A DNA stretch of 11,649 nucleotides from JBKJZO01 sp046715235 (GTDB lineage: Bacteria > Actinomycetota > Actinomycetes > BP-191). A program made the position numbers and the translations under genes. The notes below the pieces were generated by a model that was given only the letters and a program-made list of their open reading frames with translations, had not been told where the DNA came from and did not search any database. The stretch is from NCBI GenBank assembly GCA_046715235.1, contig JBKJZO010000077.1, positions 1-11,649 on the forward strand. Direction: 5' to 3'. This document shows positions 1 to 6,039 of the stretch, one piece after another (position 1 is the stretch's first letter; every line of letters starts with the position of its first letter).

Positions 1-498
1 GTCCTCGTCCAGTGCCAGGTCTCCGACGACCAGCGTGGAATCGCCCTGAGTCATGGCGATACCGCTGCGGCGCAGCAGTGCGCGGAGCCGGGCGATGACT
101 TCTTCCAGACTGAACGGCTTGGTGACGTAGTCGTCGCCGCCGAGCGTCAGGCCAGTGACCTTGTCCTCCTTCGCATCGCGGGCGGTCAGGAACACGACGG
201 GAGTGTGCGCCCCCTCGCCGCGCATCCGTCGTACGACGTCGAAACCGTCTACGTCAGGCATCATCACGTCGAGCACGATCAGGTCGGGCCGGAACGTGCG
301 CGCGAGCCGCAGTGCCTCGGAACCGTCGGTCGCCGTCTCGACCTCGAAACCGGCGTAGCGCAAGCTCGCCGACAACAGTTCGACGATGTTGGGTTCGTCG
401 TCGACGACGAGCAACCGCGCCTCGGGCGCGGCTGCATCGTCACGTCTCACCTGTGCCACGACGTTGATCGTGCCACCGGGTGCGGCGGCCTGTGTCAT
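1..498 (-). CDS. OmpR/PhoP-type response regulator (partial, receiver domain only)
   Basis: This is the N-terminal 166 residues of a two-component response regulator; the DNA-binding half lies beyond the left edge. After a variable leader of about 28 residues comes the receiver domain (about 29-145). It shows the acidic pair D33/D34, the phosphoacceptor D77 in LIVLDVMMP, T105 in FLTAR and K127 in VTKPF. The stretch GLTLGGDDYVTKPFSLEEV is, from memory, nearly the same in Mycobacterium tuberculosis PhoP, so I place it in the PhoP/TrcR group rather than with MprA; this is a family-level call. The ATG at 498 overlaps the protease stop by 4 bases (ATGA), which implies translational coupling. In-frame GTG codons lie 13 and 16 codons downstream and could be alternative starts. 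A sensor kinase probably follows to the left. Candidate binding sites for this regulator lie upstream of the protease. Confidence 0.93.
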   Translation of the reverse strand, partial: MTQAAAPGGTINVVAQVRRDDAAAPEARLLVVDDEPNIVELLSASLRYAGFEVETATDGSEALRLARTFRPDLIVLDVMMPDVDGFDVVRRMRGEGAHTPVVFLTARDAKEDKVTGLTLGGDDYVTKPFSLEEVIARLRALLRRSGIAMTQGDSTLVVGDLALDED

Positions 499-1682
499 GA
501 CCCGGCGGTGCCGAGCACGGCGCTGGTCGTCAGCGTCTTGCCGTCGCGGACGTAGGTCACCTTTACCGACTCGCCCGGGTTGCGGCCCGTGATGAACGAC
601 CTCAGCGCCGCCCCGTCACGTATCTGTGTGTCGCCCACCTGAGTGATCACGTCGCCAACTTTGAGCCCGCTGGTCGCTGCAGCCGACCCGGGGGTGACGT
701 CGTCGAGCAGGGCACCACCGGCCGGGGCGTCAGCGACGCGCACGCCGAGGAGCGCCTGCTGCGGCGTACGGCCGGCGAGCAGATCGTTCGCGACCTTGTT
801 GGCGCGGCCGATCGGGATCGCGAATCCGATGCCGATGTTGCCGCTCTGAGCGCTGCGCCCGAGGTTCGCGATGGCCGTGTTGATGCCGATGACATGACCT
901 CGTACGTCGACGAGCGCCCCACCGGAGTTACCCGGGTTGATCGATGCATCGGTCTGGATCGCGTCCGTCAGGCCGGCGTCGACGCGGTGCAGGGCAGAGA
1001 CGATCCCGGCAGTCACTGAGCCTTCGAGCCCCAGCGGGCTGCCGATCGCGAGCACCGTGTCGCCGACGTGAACGCTCGTGTCGTCGGCGAGCGTCGCGGC
1101 GGCCAGGCCGGACACGCCGCGGGCCTTGATGACGGCGAGATCGTTCTTCTCGTCACGACCGACGATGTCGGCCTCCGCCGTCTTGCCGTCAGCGAACCTC
1201 ACCTTGATCGAGCCACCGCCTGCGGCGCCCTCGGCGACGTGGTTGTTGGTCAGGATCGTGCCGTCGGATTTGAGGATCACGCCGGATCCCGAGCCGTTTC
1301 CGTTGGAACCCTCGACCGCGATGTAGACGACGCTGGGCTGTACGGCGGCCGCGACCTGCGCGAGCGACTCGACCGGCTTCGCCGCTCCACCGAGAGAGGT
1401 GGTGACGGCCGGAGCCGTGACGGCCGCCGAGTCATCGACGTTGCGGGTCGCGAACTCGGCGCCCACTACGCCGGATCCGAGTGCGATCGCGACGACCGCG
1501 GCGCCGGCGGTGAACGCCTTGCCGAAACGAGGACGGGCCGAGGGGGACTCGGACGCGGGTGTGTACGGCGGCACCGGCGGCTGCGGGGGTAGTGCTGGCC
1601 CGTAGGCGAATTGGTCGCCGGCCGGGTCACCGATTTCGTCCGTCTTCTCTCGAGTGCTTGTCAACAGCTGCTGCTCAGTCAT
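495..1682 (-). CDS. membrane-anchored HtrA/DegP-type serine protease with PDZ domain
   Basis: This 395-residue protein is a trypsin-fold protease of the HtrA/DegP/PepD group, expected to degrade or refold damaged proteins outside the cytoplasmic membrane. Residues 1-55 are a proline-rich cytoplasmic tail. Residues 57-78 form one hydrophobic anchor. The protease domain spans about 105-300 with a full catalytic triad: H148 (TNNHVAEG), D181 (KNDLAVIK) and S253 (GNSGGALVD). A PDZ domain covers about 308-392. The order and length are those of actinobacterial HtrA-like proteins. The ATG at 1682 has no clear Shine-Dalgarno sequence ahead of it. The gene leads an operon with the PhoP-like regulator, with which it overlaps by 4 bases. 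A direct-repeat box lies 44 bases upstream of the start codon. In mycobacteria a comparable protease (PepD) is linked to the MprAB two-component system, which supports a stress-response role here. All key residues are intact. Confidence 0.95.
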   Translation of the reverse strand: MTEQQLLTSTREKTDEIGDPAGDQFAYGPALPPQPPVPPYTPASESPSARPRFGKAFTAGAAVVAIALGSGVVGAEFATRNVDDSAAVTAPAVTTSLGGAAKPVESLAQVAAAVQPSVVYIAVEGSNGNGSGSGVILKSDGTILTNNHVAEGAAGGGSIKVRFADGKTAEADIVGRDEKNDLAVIKARGVSGLAAATLADDTSVHVGDTVLAIGSPLGLEGSVTAGIVSALHRVDAGLTDAIQTDASINPGNSGGALVDVRGHVIGINTAIANLGRSAQSGNIGIGFAIPIGRANKVANDLLAGRTPQQALLGVRVADAPAGGALLDDVTPGSAAATSGLKVGDVITQVGDTQIRDGAALRSFITGRNPGESVKVTYVRDGKTLTTSAVLGTAGS

Positions 1683-1725
1683 GCGATTACTGTCGACGCC
1701 GCCTCTGTGCCGACCCTGCGGGCTA

Positions 1726-1743
1726 CCTGTGAAGATGCTGAGA
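1726..1743 (-). promoter_or_regulatory. candidate PhoP-type operator facing the protease/regulator operon
   Basis: Read on the minus strand this is TCTCAGC-ATCT-TCACAGG, two 7-base units in direct repeat with a 4-base spacer, so 11 bases from unit to unit. The consensus I recall for M. tuberculosis PhoP is TCACAGC-N4-TCACAGC; this copy matches 12 of 14 positions. It lies 44 bases upstream of the protease ATG, a position that suits either activation or autoregulation. Assignment to the neighbouring regulator is inference. Confidence 0.6.
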
Positions 1744-1784
1744 GCGCGCCCTTCGCGCCGGTAGCCAGCGACTCCCCACGTAGC

Positions 1785-1802
1785 TCACAGGCTGCTCACA
1801 GC
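1785..1802 (+). promoter_or_regulatory. candidate PhoP-type operator facing the membrane protein/YceI operon
   Basis: The sequence is TCACAGG-CTGC-TCACAGC, two 7-base direct repeats 11 bases apart, matching 13 of 14 positions of the recalled PhoP consensus. It can also be read as a perfect repeat of GCTCACAG with a 3-base spacer, the 8-3-8 layout described for MprA boxes. A weak -35-like TTGGCC starts at 1803, directly after the box, as in OmpR-family class II activation, and a poor -10 (CAAGAT, 1828-1833) follows. The box orientation points towards the gene at 1863. Confidence 0.68.
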
Positions 1803-1832
1803 TTGGCCGTGAAAACTCCGGGCAGGACAAGA

Positions 1833-1846
1833 TCCGCGATCGCGGA
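1833..1846. promoter_or_regulatory. 14-bp perfect palindrome in the 5' leader
   Basis: TCCGCGATCGCGGA is its own reverse complement. It lies 4 bases before the Shine-Dalgarno stretch of the gene at 1863 and close to where transcription would begin. It could be an operator for a dimeric repressor, or in RNA a 5-bp stem with a GATC loop next to the ribosome site. No function can be assigned from sequence alone. Confidence 0.35.
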
Positions 1847-1850
1847 CTGC

Positions 1851-1857
1851 GAAGGAG
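1851..1857 (+). promoter_or_regulatory. Shine-Dalgarno sequence that fixes the start at 1863
   Basis: GAAGGAG ends 5 bases before ATG 1863. The reading frame is open further upstream to an ATG at 1611, but that would run antisense through the start of the protease gene and through both operator boxes. This site therefore selects 1863 as the start. Confidence 0.85.
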
Positions 1858-1862
1858 TCTCC

Positions 1863-2552
1863 ATGACTGACAACTGGCCGACGCCAGAGCAACCTGCAGA
1901 ATCGCCCACGACCGAGGTACTCGACGTCGCGCCGCGCCGGCGTGTGTCGCGGACGGTCGCAGTCGGCATCGCGTGCCTGACCGGCGGGGTCGCGATCGGG
2001 GTAGTGGGGATTGCGGGAGCGACCGGCTTCAATGATTCCGAGGTGCGACCGGCGGCCTTTCAGGCGCAGACGCCCTCCCCGTCCGTTGCTCCCACCCCCG
2101 CGCCCGACGAGCGCGAACTGAAGGGGCGGTTCAAGGGCGGCCGCGGACACCGATTCGGTAAGGGACTGGGCGGGCCGCTGGGCAGACTGGGCGGCGTGCT
2201 ACACGGCGAGTTCGTCGTACCCAAGGCTGACGGCACGTTCCAGACGGTGCACGTGCAGCGCGGCAGTGTCACAGCGGTGAGCGCGAGCTCGATCACCGTC
2301 AAGAGCGATGACGGCTTCAGCAAGTCGTACGCCGTGAACGCCGACACGCTCGTCAACGCCGCACGAGACGGGATCTCCACCGTCGCCGTCAACGACGTCG
2401 TGCAGGTGCAGGCAACTGGCACGGGCGCGAGTCCGACCGCGGTGTCGATCGTCGACGTGACCAAGCTGGCTGAGCTCAAGGAGAGGTTGCAGCCCAAGCC
2501 GAGTACGCCGACGCCGAGCCCCAGCGCCTCGATAGTCCCGAGCAATGCGTAG
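1863..2552 (+). CDS. single-pass membrane protein with DUF5666-like extracellular domain
   Basis: This 229-residue protein has no known function. A short acidic N-terminus and a basic cluster RRR (25-27) precede one transmembrane helix (about 31-56), so the rest should lie outside. A Pro/Ser/Thr linker (67-82) and a Gly/Lys/Arg-rich stretch (87-112, with GGRGH and FGKGLGG) follow. Residues about 117-200 are beta-rich and contain VHVQRGSVTAVSASSITVKS. That pattern resembles the DUF5666-like domains common in actinobacterial exported proteins; I assign it by pattern only. The tail 211-227 is Pro/Ser/Thr-rich. The start is set by a good Shine-Dalgarno. The gene overlaps the next one by 8 bases and is divergent from the protease, with a candidate PhoP-type box upstream, so it is probably part of the same envelope-stress regulon. 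Confidence 0.85.
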   Translation: MTDNWPTPEQPAESPTTEVLDVAPRRRVSRTVAVGIACLTGGVAIGVVGIAGATGFNDSEVRPAAFQAQTPSPSVAPTPAPDERELKGRFKGGRGHRFGKGLGGPLGRLGGVLHGEFVVPKADGTFQTVHVQRGSVTAVSASSITVKSDDGFSKSYAVNADTLVNAARDGISTVAVNDVVQVQATGTGASPTAVSIVDVTKLAELKERLQPKPSTPTPSPSASIVPSNA

Positions 2553-3261
2553 CGCGCTGGTGCCGACGACGGCACGGGCCCGGGCGAGGTGGCTGATCGG
2601 TGCCGTCGTCGCCGGAGTCCTGTTGATCGTCGGCGGCCCGTGGGTCTACATCAACCTGATCAGAGGCGACGAGCCGGCGAAGCTCACGTTGTCTGCCGCG
2701 CCGACGGCGGCAGAGACGAGCGGCGCGGAGATCACGACGCTCGAGGGCGAGTGGACGATCGGTGACGGCAGCATCGTCGGCTACCGAGTGAACGAAGTCC
2801 TGTTCGGGCAGTCGGCCGAAGCCGTCGGCCGGACGAGCGAGGTGGAGGGAGCGCTGACGGTCGCCAGCGATGCCGTCTCCAAGGGCGCCTTCACCGTCGA
2901 CATGACGACCGTCAAGAGCGACAAGAGCAGGCGTGACGGGCAGTTCCACGGCCGCATCATGGACACCGAATCGCATCCGACTGCGACCTTCACCCTGACC
3001 AAACCGATCGCAATGCCCGCCGAGGTGGCCGCCGGGTCTCAGTTCACAGCCGGCGCGACCGGCGACCTGACCCTGCGAGGCAACACCAAGTCGGTGACGT
3101 TCGACATCACCGGTCAGCGATCAGGCGACGGCTTCGACATCACCGCACAGATCCCGATTCTCTTCTCCGATTACGACGTGCCCAACCCCAGCATTGCCGG
3201 CATCAAGACCGAGGACCACGGCGTGCTCGAGGTGCTGCTGAAGCTGGTGCCTAAGGGCTGA
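2545..3261 (+). CDS. membrane-anchored YceI-domain protein
   Basis: This 238-residue protein carries a YceI-like lipocalin-type barrel, a fold that in studied members binds an isoprenoid or other amphiphilic lipid. Residues 1-16 are basic, 17-38 form an N-terminal anchor or uncleaved signal, and a short linker follows. The YceI domain spans about 66-236, with typical signatures GYRVNE (79-84), VGRTSEVEG (94-102), DGQFHGRIMDTESHPTATF (131-149), GDLTLRGNTKSVTFDI (173-188) and the C-terminal DHGVLEVLLKL. Members are often annotated as polyisoprenoid-binding; the ligand here cannot be read from sequence. The start ATG lies inside the end of the upstream gene (8-base overlap), so the two are translated as one unit. 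The 3' end overlaps the convergent MFS gene by 11 bases, leaving no room for a terminator between them. Confidence 0.93.
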   Translation: MRSALVPTTARARARWLIGAVVAGVLLIVGGPWVYINLIRGDEPAKLTLSAAPTAAETSGAEITTLEGEWTIGDGSIVGYRVNEVLFGQSAEAVGRTSEVEGALTVASDAVSKGAFTVDMTTVKSDKSRRDGQFHGRIMDTESHPTATFTLTKPIAMPAEVAAGSQFTAGATGDLTLRGNTKSVTFDITGQRSGDGFDITAQIPILFSDYDVPNPSIAGIKTEDHGVLEVLLKLVPKG

Positions 3262-4501
3262 TGTCGGCGCGCCGTCGATGGCTCGTCGACAGTGCGCCTG
3301 CCAGAGCGAACGCCACCAACGCGCTCGCCGCGGCGGTCGCGATCGAGTACGGAACCGCCTGCTCGCCGGCAAGAGAAACGGCCCCGCCGACGAGAGGTGA
3401 GACCAGCGCTCCTCCGCCCATCGCCGCGAGAAGCAGCCAGACCGTCGTACGCGTGACAGAGGTCGACAGCTGGCTTGCCCACGCCAATCCGGTCGGGAAG
3501 ATCGGCCCGCACGCGAGCCCGGTCAGGGCCCACGCGGCAGGGGCGATCGGCGGTATGGCGGCGAGCAGCATTCCGAACGGAACGATGGCGATGCAGGTCT
3601 GAACGATCCGGCTCGGCGACACATGAGCGACGAGCCGCGCCGCGATCAGCCGACCGATCGCGATGCACAGCCAGAAGGCCGACGTGATCACTGCCCCGAG
3701 GGTCGCACTGCGGCCGGCCTGATCCAGGTGCGTCGCCATCCACCCCGTTGCCGCCGATTCCGCGCCGACGTAGAAGAAGAACGCCACGATGAATGCGCGC
3801 TGCACCGGGGCGAACGTCGCTCTCGACGCGGCGTCGTGACTGCTGAAGGCGTGTGCTTCGCCCGCTGTGGGTGCGTCGATCCCGCCGATGGCTGCGGCGA
3901 GCAGCACCGCGAGCACGCCCGCGCAGGCGAAAACGATCGGGATGCCGTCGTCACCGGCGAACGCGAGGAGCAGGGGTGCGATCACCGCGCCGATACCGAA
4001 GTTCGAGTTGAGTACGTTCAACAGCGCCGGCCGGCGGACGGGGTCGGTGCGGGCGAAGAGTGCGTTCAGCGCAACCGCCAGAGCTCCTGACCCGAGGCCA
4101 AAGGCGCCGGCGGCGACAAGGAACGTGGCCCAGGTGGGCGCGAAAGCGACTCCCAGGCAGCCGGCCGCGCACGCCGCCAACGCCACCCGCACAGTCCCCT
4201 TCGCGGGACCGGCGCGCAGGCGACCCACGGCGACTACGCCGGCAAAGGCACCCCCGAAGTGCGCACTCAGGACGACGCCCGCCTGGCCGACGCTGATGTC
4301 GAACCGGTCGGCGATGGTGTCGAACATCGTCCCGTAGCCTGCCGCGACGCCGCCGAGGAGGAGGAACGACACAAACGACGCCGCGATCGCCAGCCTCGTG
4401 ATGGTGACGTAGCGACTGTTCAGGCTGTCGTGCACGTCGCCGGGAGCAAAGGCTGACATGGGGGCCAGCCAATCACAGCGAGCGGCCGGCCCTCGAGTCA
4501 C
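3251..4501 (-). CDS. MFS transporter, fucose-permease-like (FHS) type
   Basis: The 416-residue protein has about 12 hydrophobic helices in two halves, separated by a polar loop at about 210-232. The motif LNVLNSNFGIGAVIAPLL (161-178) and YVGAESAATGWMATHL (244-259) resemble the fucose permease/FHS branch of the Major Facilitator Superfamily, which includes sugar carriers and many uncharacterised exporters. The substrate is unknown. The GTG at 4501 overlaps the upstream stop by 4 bases (GTGA). An ATG at 4459, 14 codons later, is an equally possible start because the first helix begins only at about residue 36; neither has a good Shine-Dalgarno. The gene is last in a minus-strand chain with the PspC/LiaF-like gene, so it may be expressed with that stress module. 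Confidence 0.9.
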   Translation of the reverse strand: MTRGPAARCDWLAPMSAFAPGDVHDSLNSRYVTITRLAIAASFVSFLLLGGVAAGYGTMFDTIADRFDISVGQAGVVLSAHFGGAFAGVVAVGRLRAGPAKGTVRVALAACAAGCLGVAFAPTWATFLVAAGAFGLGSGALAVALNALFARTDPVRRPALLNVLNSNFGIGAVIAPLLLAFAGDDGIPIVFACAGVLAVLLAAAIGGIDAPTAGEAHAFSSHDAASRATFAPVQRAFIVAFFFYVGAESAATGWMATHLDQAGRSATLGAVITSAFWLCIAIGRLIAARLVAHVSPSRIVQTCIAIVPFGMLLAAIPPIAPAAWALTGLACGPIFPTGLAWASQLSTSVTRTTVWLLLAAMGGGALVSPLVGGAVSLAGEQAVPYSIATAAASALVAFALAGALSTSHRRRADISP

Positions 4502-4707
4502 TCGTCTGCTGGCACCTCAGGGTGGTCCCGGCGAACCGGCACCTGAGACATCAGGCCGGCCGCGCCGATGCCGATCAGGACCAGCGGTGTGATCCATCGC
4601 GGGCTGACCCCCACACCAGCCAGCAGGTCGACCAGGAATGCCGCGCCCACGGCTAGAAACACCGCGCCCGCGACGAGCGAAGTGAGATCGAGGTCATGAC
4701 GCTTCAC
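4498..4707 (-). CDS. small two-helix membrane protein
   Basis: The 69-residue protein has a short basic N-terminus (KRHDLDL), two hydrophobic helices (about 9-31 and 37-54) and a charged tail ending EVPADE. I do not recognise a named family; small proteins of this form occur next to PspC-domain genes in other actinomycetes, as far as I recall. I chose the GTG at 4707 because the protein then starts directly at KRHDLDL. An ATG at 4743 would add 12 residues with no hydrophobic or conserved character and increase the overlap with the upstream gene. With GTG 4707 the overlap with the PspC gene is 14 bases; the overlap with the MFS gene is 4 bases. It may help anchor or tune the sensor complex, which is inference. 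Confidence 0.75.
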   Translation of the reverse strand: MKRHDLDLTSLVAGAVFLAVGAAFLVDLLAGVGVSPRWITPLVLIGIGAAGLMSQVPVRRDHPEVPADE

Positions 4708-5950
4708 GCTGCACCCATAGCTCTCCGATGCCGACGCGGGCATCTATGACGAGATCTGCCGATTCGGAGTCGGCGTGACTAACATCCAGGCCGCCGCCGT
4801 CATGCTGCTCGTTGAACATCCGCAGATTTCCCAGTGACACGTGCCCGTTCACCCTGACGTCGACGCCGTCCGGCACGATCACCGTGAGCGCGCCGATCCC
4901 GACGCTGACGTCGATGTCGTGGCGGCCCTCGAGCAACGGCGCGTCCGTGAGGTCGAGCACGCCGTCCCCCACGGCCAGTCGCATCGGTACGTCGAGCTGC
5001 TGAGTTGTCACCGGTCGCCAGGTGCGTTCCCCCGCACCGCCAGTCAGCGGTACGTCGAGCGCGCCGACGGCTGACACCGCCAAGGTCAGGATCAGGCCGA
5101 GAGCGATAAGCCCCCGTGAACGACCGATCCAGGCGCCGACGATGAGCCCGGTTCCGATCACGACCAGCGCGCCCCCGAGTACCGCCTGCGCCGACAGCTC
5201 GATGGCATTGGCCGCGTCGAGGAGCGCGGCGATGCCCCACGCGACCAGCAACACGCTGAGTGTTATCGAGCCCAGCGCCGACTTCTCCCGGGGTGGCTTA
5301 GCCGGTGCGACCCGGGCGCCCCATGGCTCCGTGGGCGCAGTGGTCGGCAGCGGCTGAGTTGCTGTCGGGGCGGTGGCCGTTGCCGACCAGAACTCTGACG
5401 GGGCAGGGGGCACTGCAGGGGGTGGCGGCGCACCAGTCGCTTGGAGCGGGCCGTGAGCCCAACCCTGCGCGTCGTACGGCGCGGGGGCGGGGCGTTGGTG
5501 GTGGCGGCGCCATAGGAATGCGATGCCCCCGAATAGCAGCAACGCGAAAACCCACTCGCCGCCGCCGGGGCCGAGGCCCACGCCTAAGACGCCGGGGAAC
5601 GCGATGAGGCCGACGATGACGACCACAGCGATGATCGCGAGTTCGCGAGTGGGGCCGCTGCCGCCGCGCACGACGTGGGCGACGGATCCGCCGGTGTGCT
5701 CCTCGGGAACGAACAGCCAGGCAGCGCCGTACAAGAGGAAACCCGCACCGAAGATCGCCATCACCGCGAACAGGACGCGGAAGATGACCGGGTCGACGTC
5801 GAAGTAGCGCCCGAGCCCGCCGCACACGCCCGCGACGATGCGGTCGTCTGTGCTGCGTTCGAGCCGTCGCACCGGTGGCGCGGGAGGCGGTTCCGGTGCA
5901 GGGGGTGGTGGGGCTTGGCCGGTGTCGTCAGTTGTGGTCATGGCAGTCAT
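4694..5950 (-). CDS. PspC/LiaF-like membrane protein, probable inhibitor of the adjacent PspC kinase
   Basis: The 418-residue protein joins two envelope-stress modules. Residues 1-27 are proline-rich. A PspC domain spans about 28-83, with RIVAGVCGGLGRYFDVDP and a membrane helix ending in WLFVPEE. Further hydrophobic segments lie at about 104-125, 133-147, 226-245, 254-273 and 279-298, with a Pro/Ala/Thr linker at 151-222. The C-terminal domain (about 315-415) is beta-rich with two related motifs, DVSVGIGALTVIVP (347-360) and DARVGIGELWVQRE (403-416), as in LiaF-type C-terminal domains. In Corynebacterium the PspC protein EsrI inhibits the EsrSR system, and LiaF inhibits LiaS in Bacillus; divergent pairing with a PspC kinase supports the same role here. 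An ATG three codons in (5941) is an alternative start. The control region between the two genes carries a cluster of inverted repeats. Confidence 0.9.
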   Translation of the reverse strand: MTAMTTTDDTGQAPPPPAPEPPPAPPVRRLERSTDDRIVAGVCGGLGRYFDVDPVIFRVLFAVMAIFGAGFLLYGAAWLFVPEEHTGGSVAHVVRGGSGPTRELAIIAVVVIVGLIAFPGVLGVGLGPGGGEWVFALLLFGGIAFLWRRHHQRPAPAPYDAQGWAHGPLQATGAPPPPAVPPAPSEFWSATATAPTATQPLPTTAPTEPWGARVAPAKPPREKSALGSITLSVLLVAWGIAALLDAANAIELSAQAVLGGALVVIGTGLIVGAWIGRSRGLIALGLILTLAVSAVGALDVPLTGGAGERTWRPVTTQQLDVPMRLAVGDGVLDLTDAPLLEGRHDIDVSVGIGALTVIVPDGVDVRVNGHVSLGNLRMFNEQHDGGGLDVSHADSESADLVIDARVGIGELWVQREAS

Positions 5951-5977
5951 GATGCGTACGCCGGAATGCCGGCCGCA

Positions 5978-6037
5978 TCAGGGCGCGCCCCTGAAATGTC
6001 CCTGAGTCGTCGGCGATCCCGGGTCAGGGCCTGACCC
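5978..6037. promoter_or_regulatory. candidate operator cluster, phased TCAGGG half-sites
   Basis: The 89-bp gap between the divergent PspC and kinase genes holds TCAGGG-N5-CCCTGA (5978-5994), a further CCCTGA at 6000-6005, and GGGTCAGG-G-CCTGACCC (6021-6037). The first three half-sites start at 5978, 5989 and 6000, exactly 11 bases apart. The last repeat ends 2 bases before the ATG at 6040. This layout suits a dimeric regulator that controls both directions; the LuxR-type regulator at 7305 is the obvious candidate, by inference. No convincing -10 element is visible in the gap. Confidence 0.55.
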
Positions 6038-6039
6038 CG

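Noticed and set aside
1611..1862. N-terminal extension of the membrane protein gene to ATG 1611
   Set aside because: The extension would run opposite the protease start and through both operator boxes, and a good Shine-Dalgarno sits before ATG 1863.
3036..3050. TCTCAG and TCACAGC close together inside the YceI gene
   Set aside because: The units are not 11 bases apart and lie within coding sequence.
4473..4479. TCACAGC upstream of the MFS gene as a PhoP-type site
   Set aside because: No second unit lies 11 bases to either side, and it falls where the MFS coding region may already have begun.
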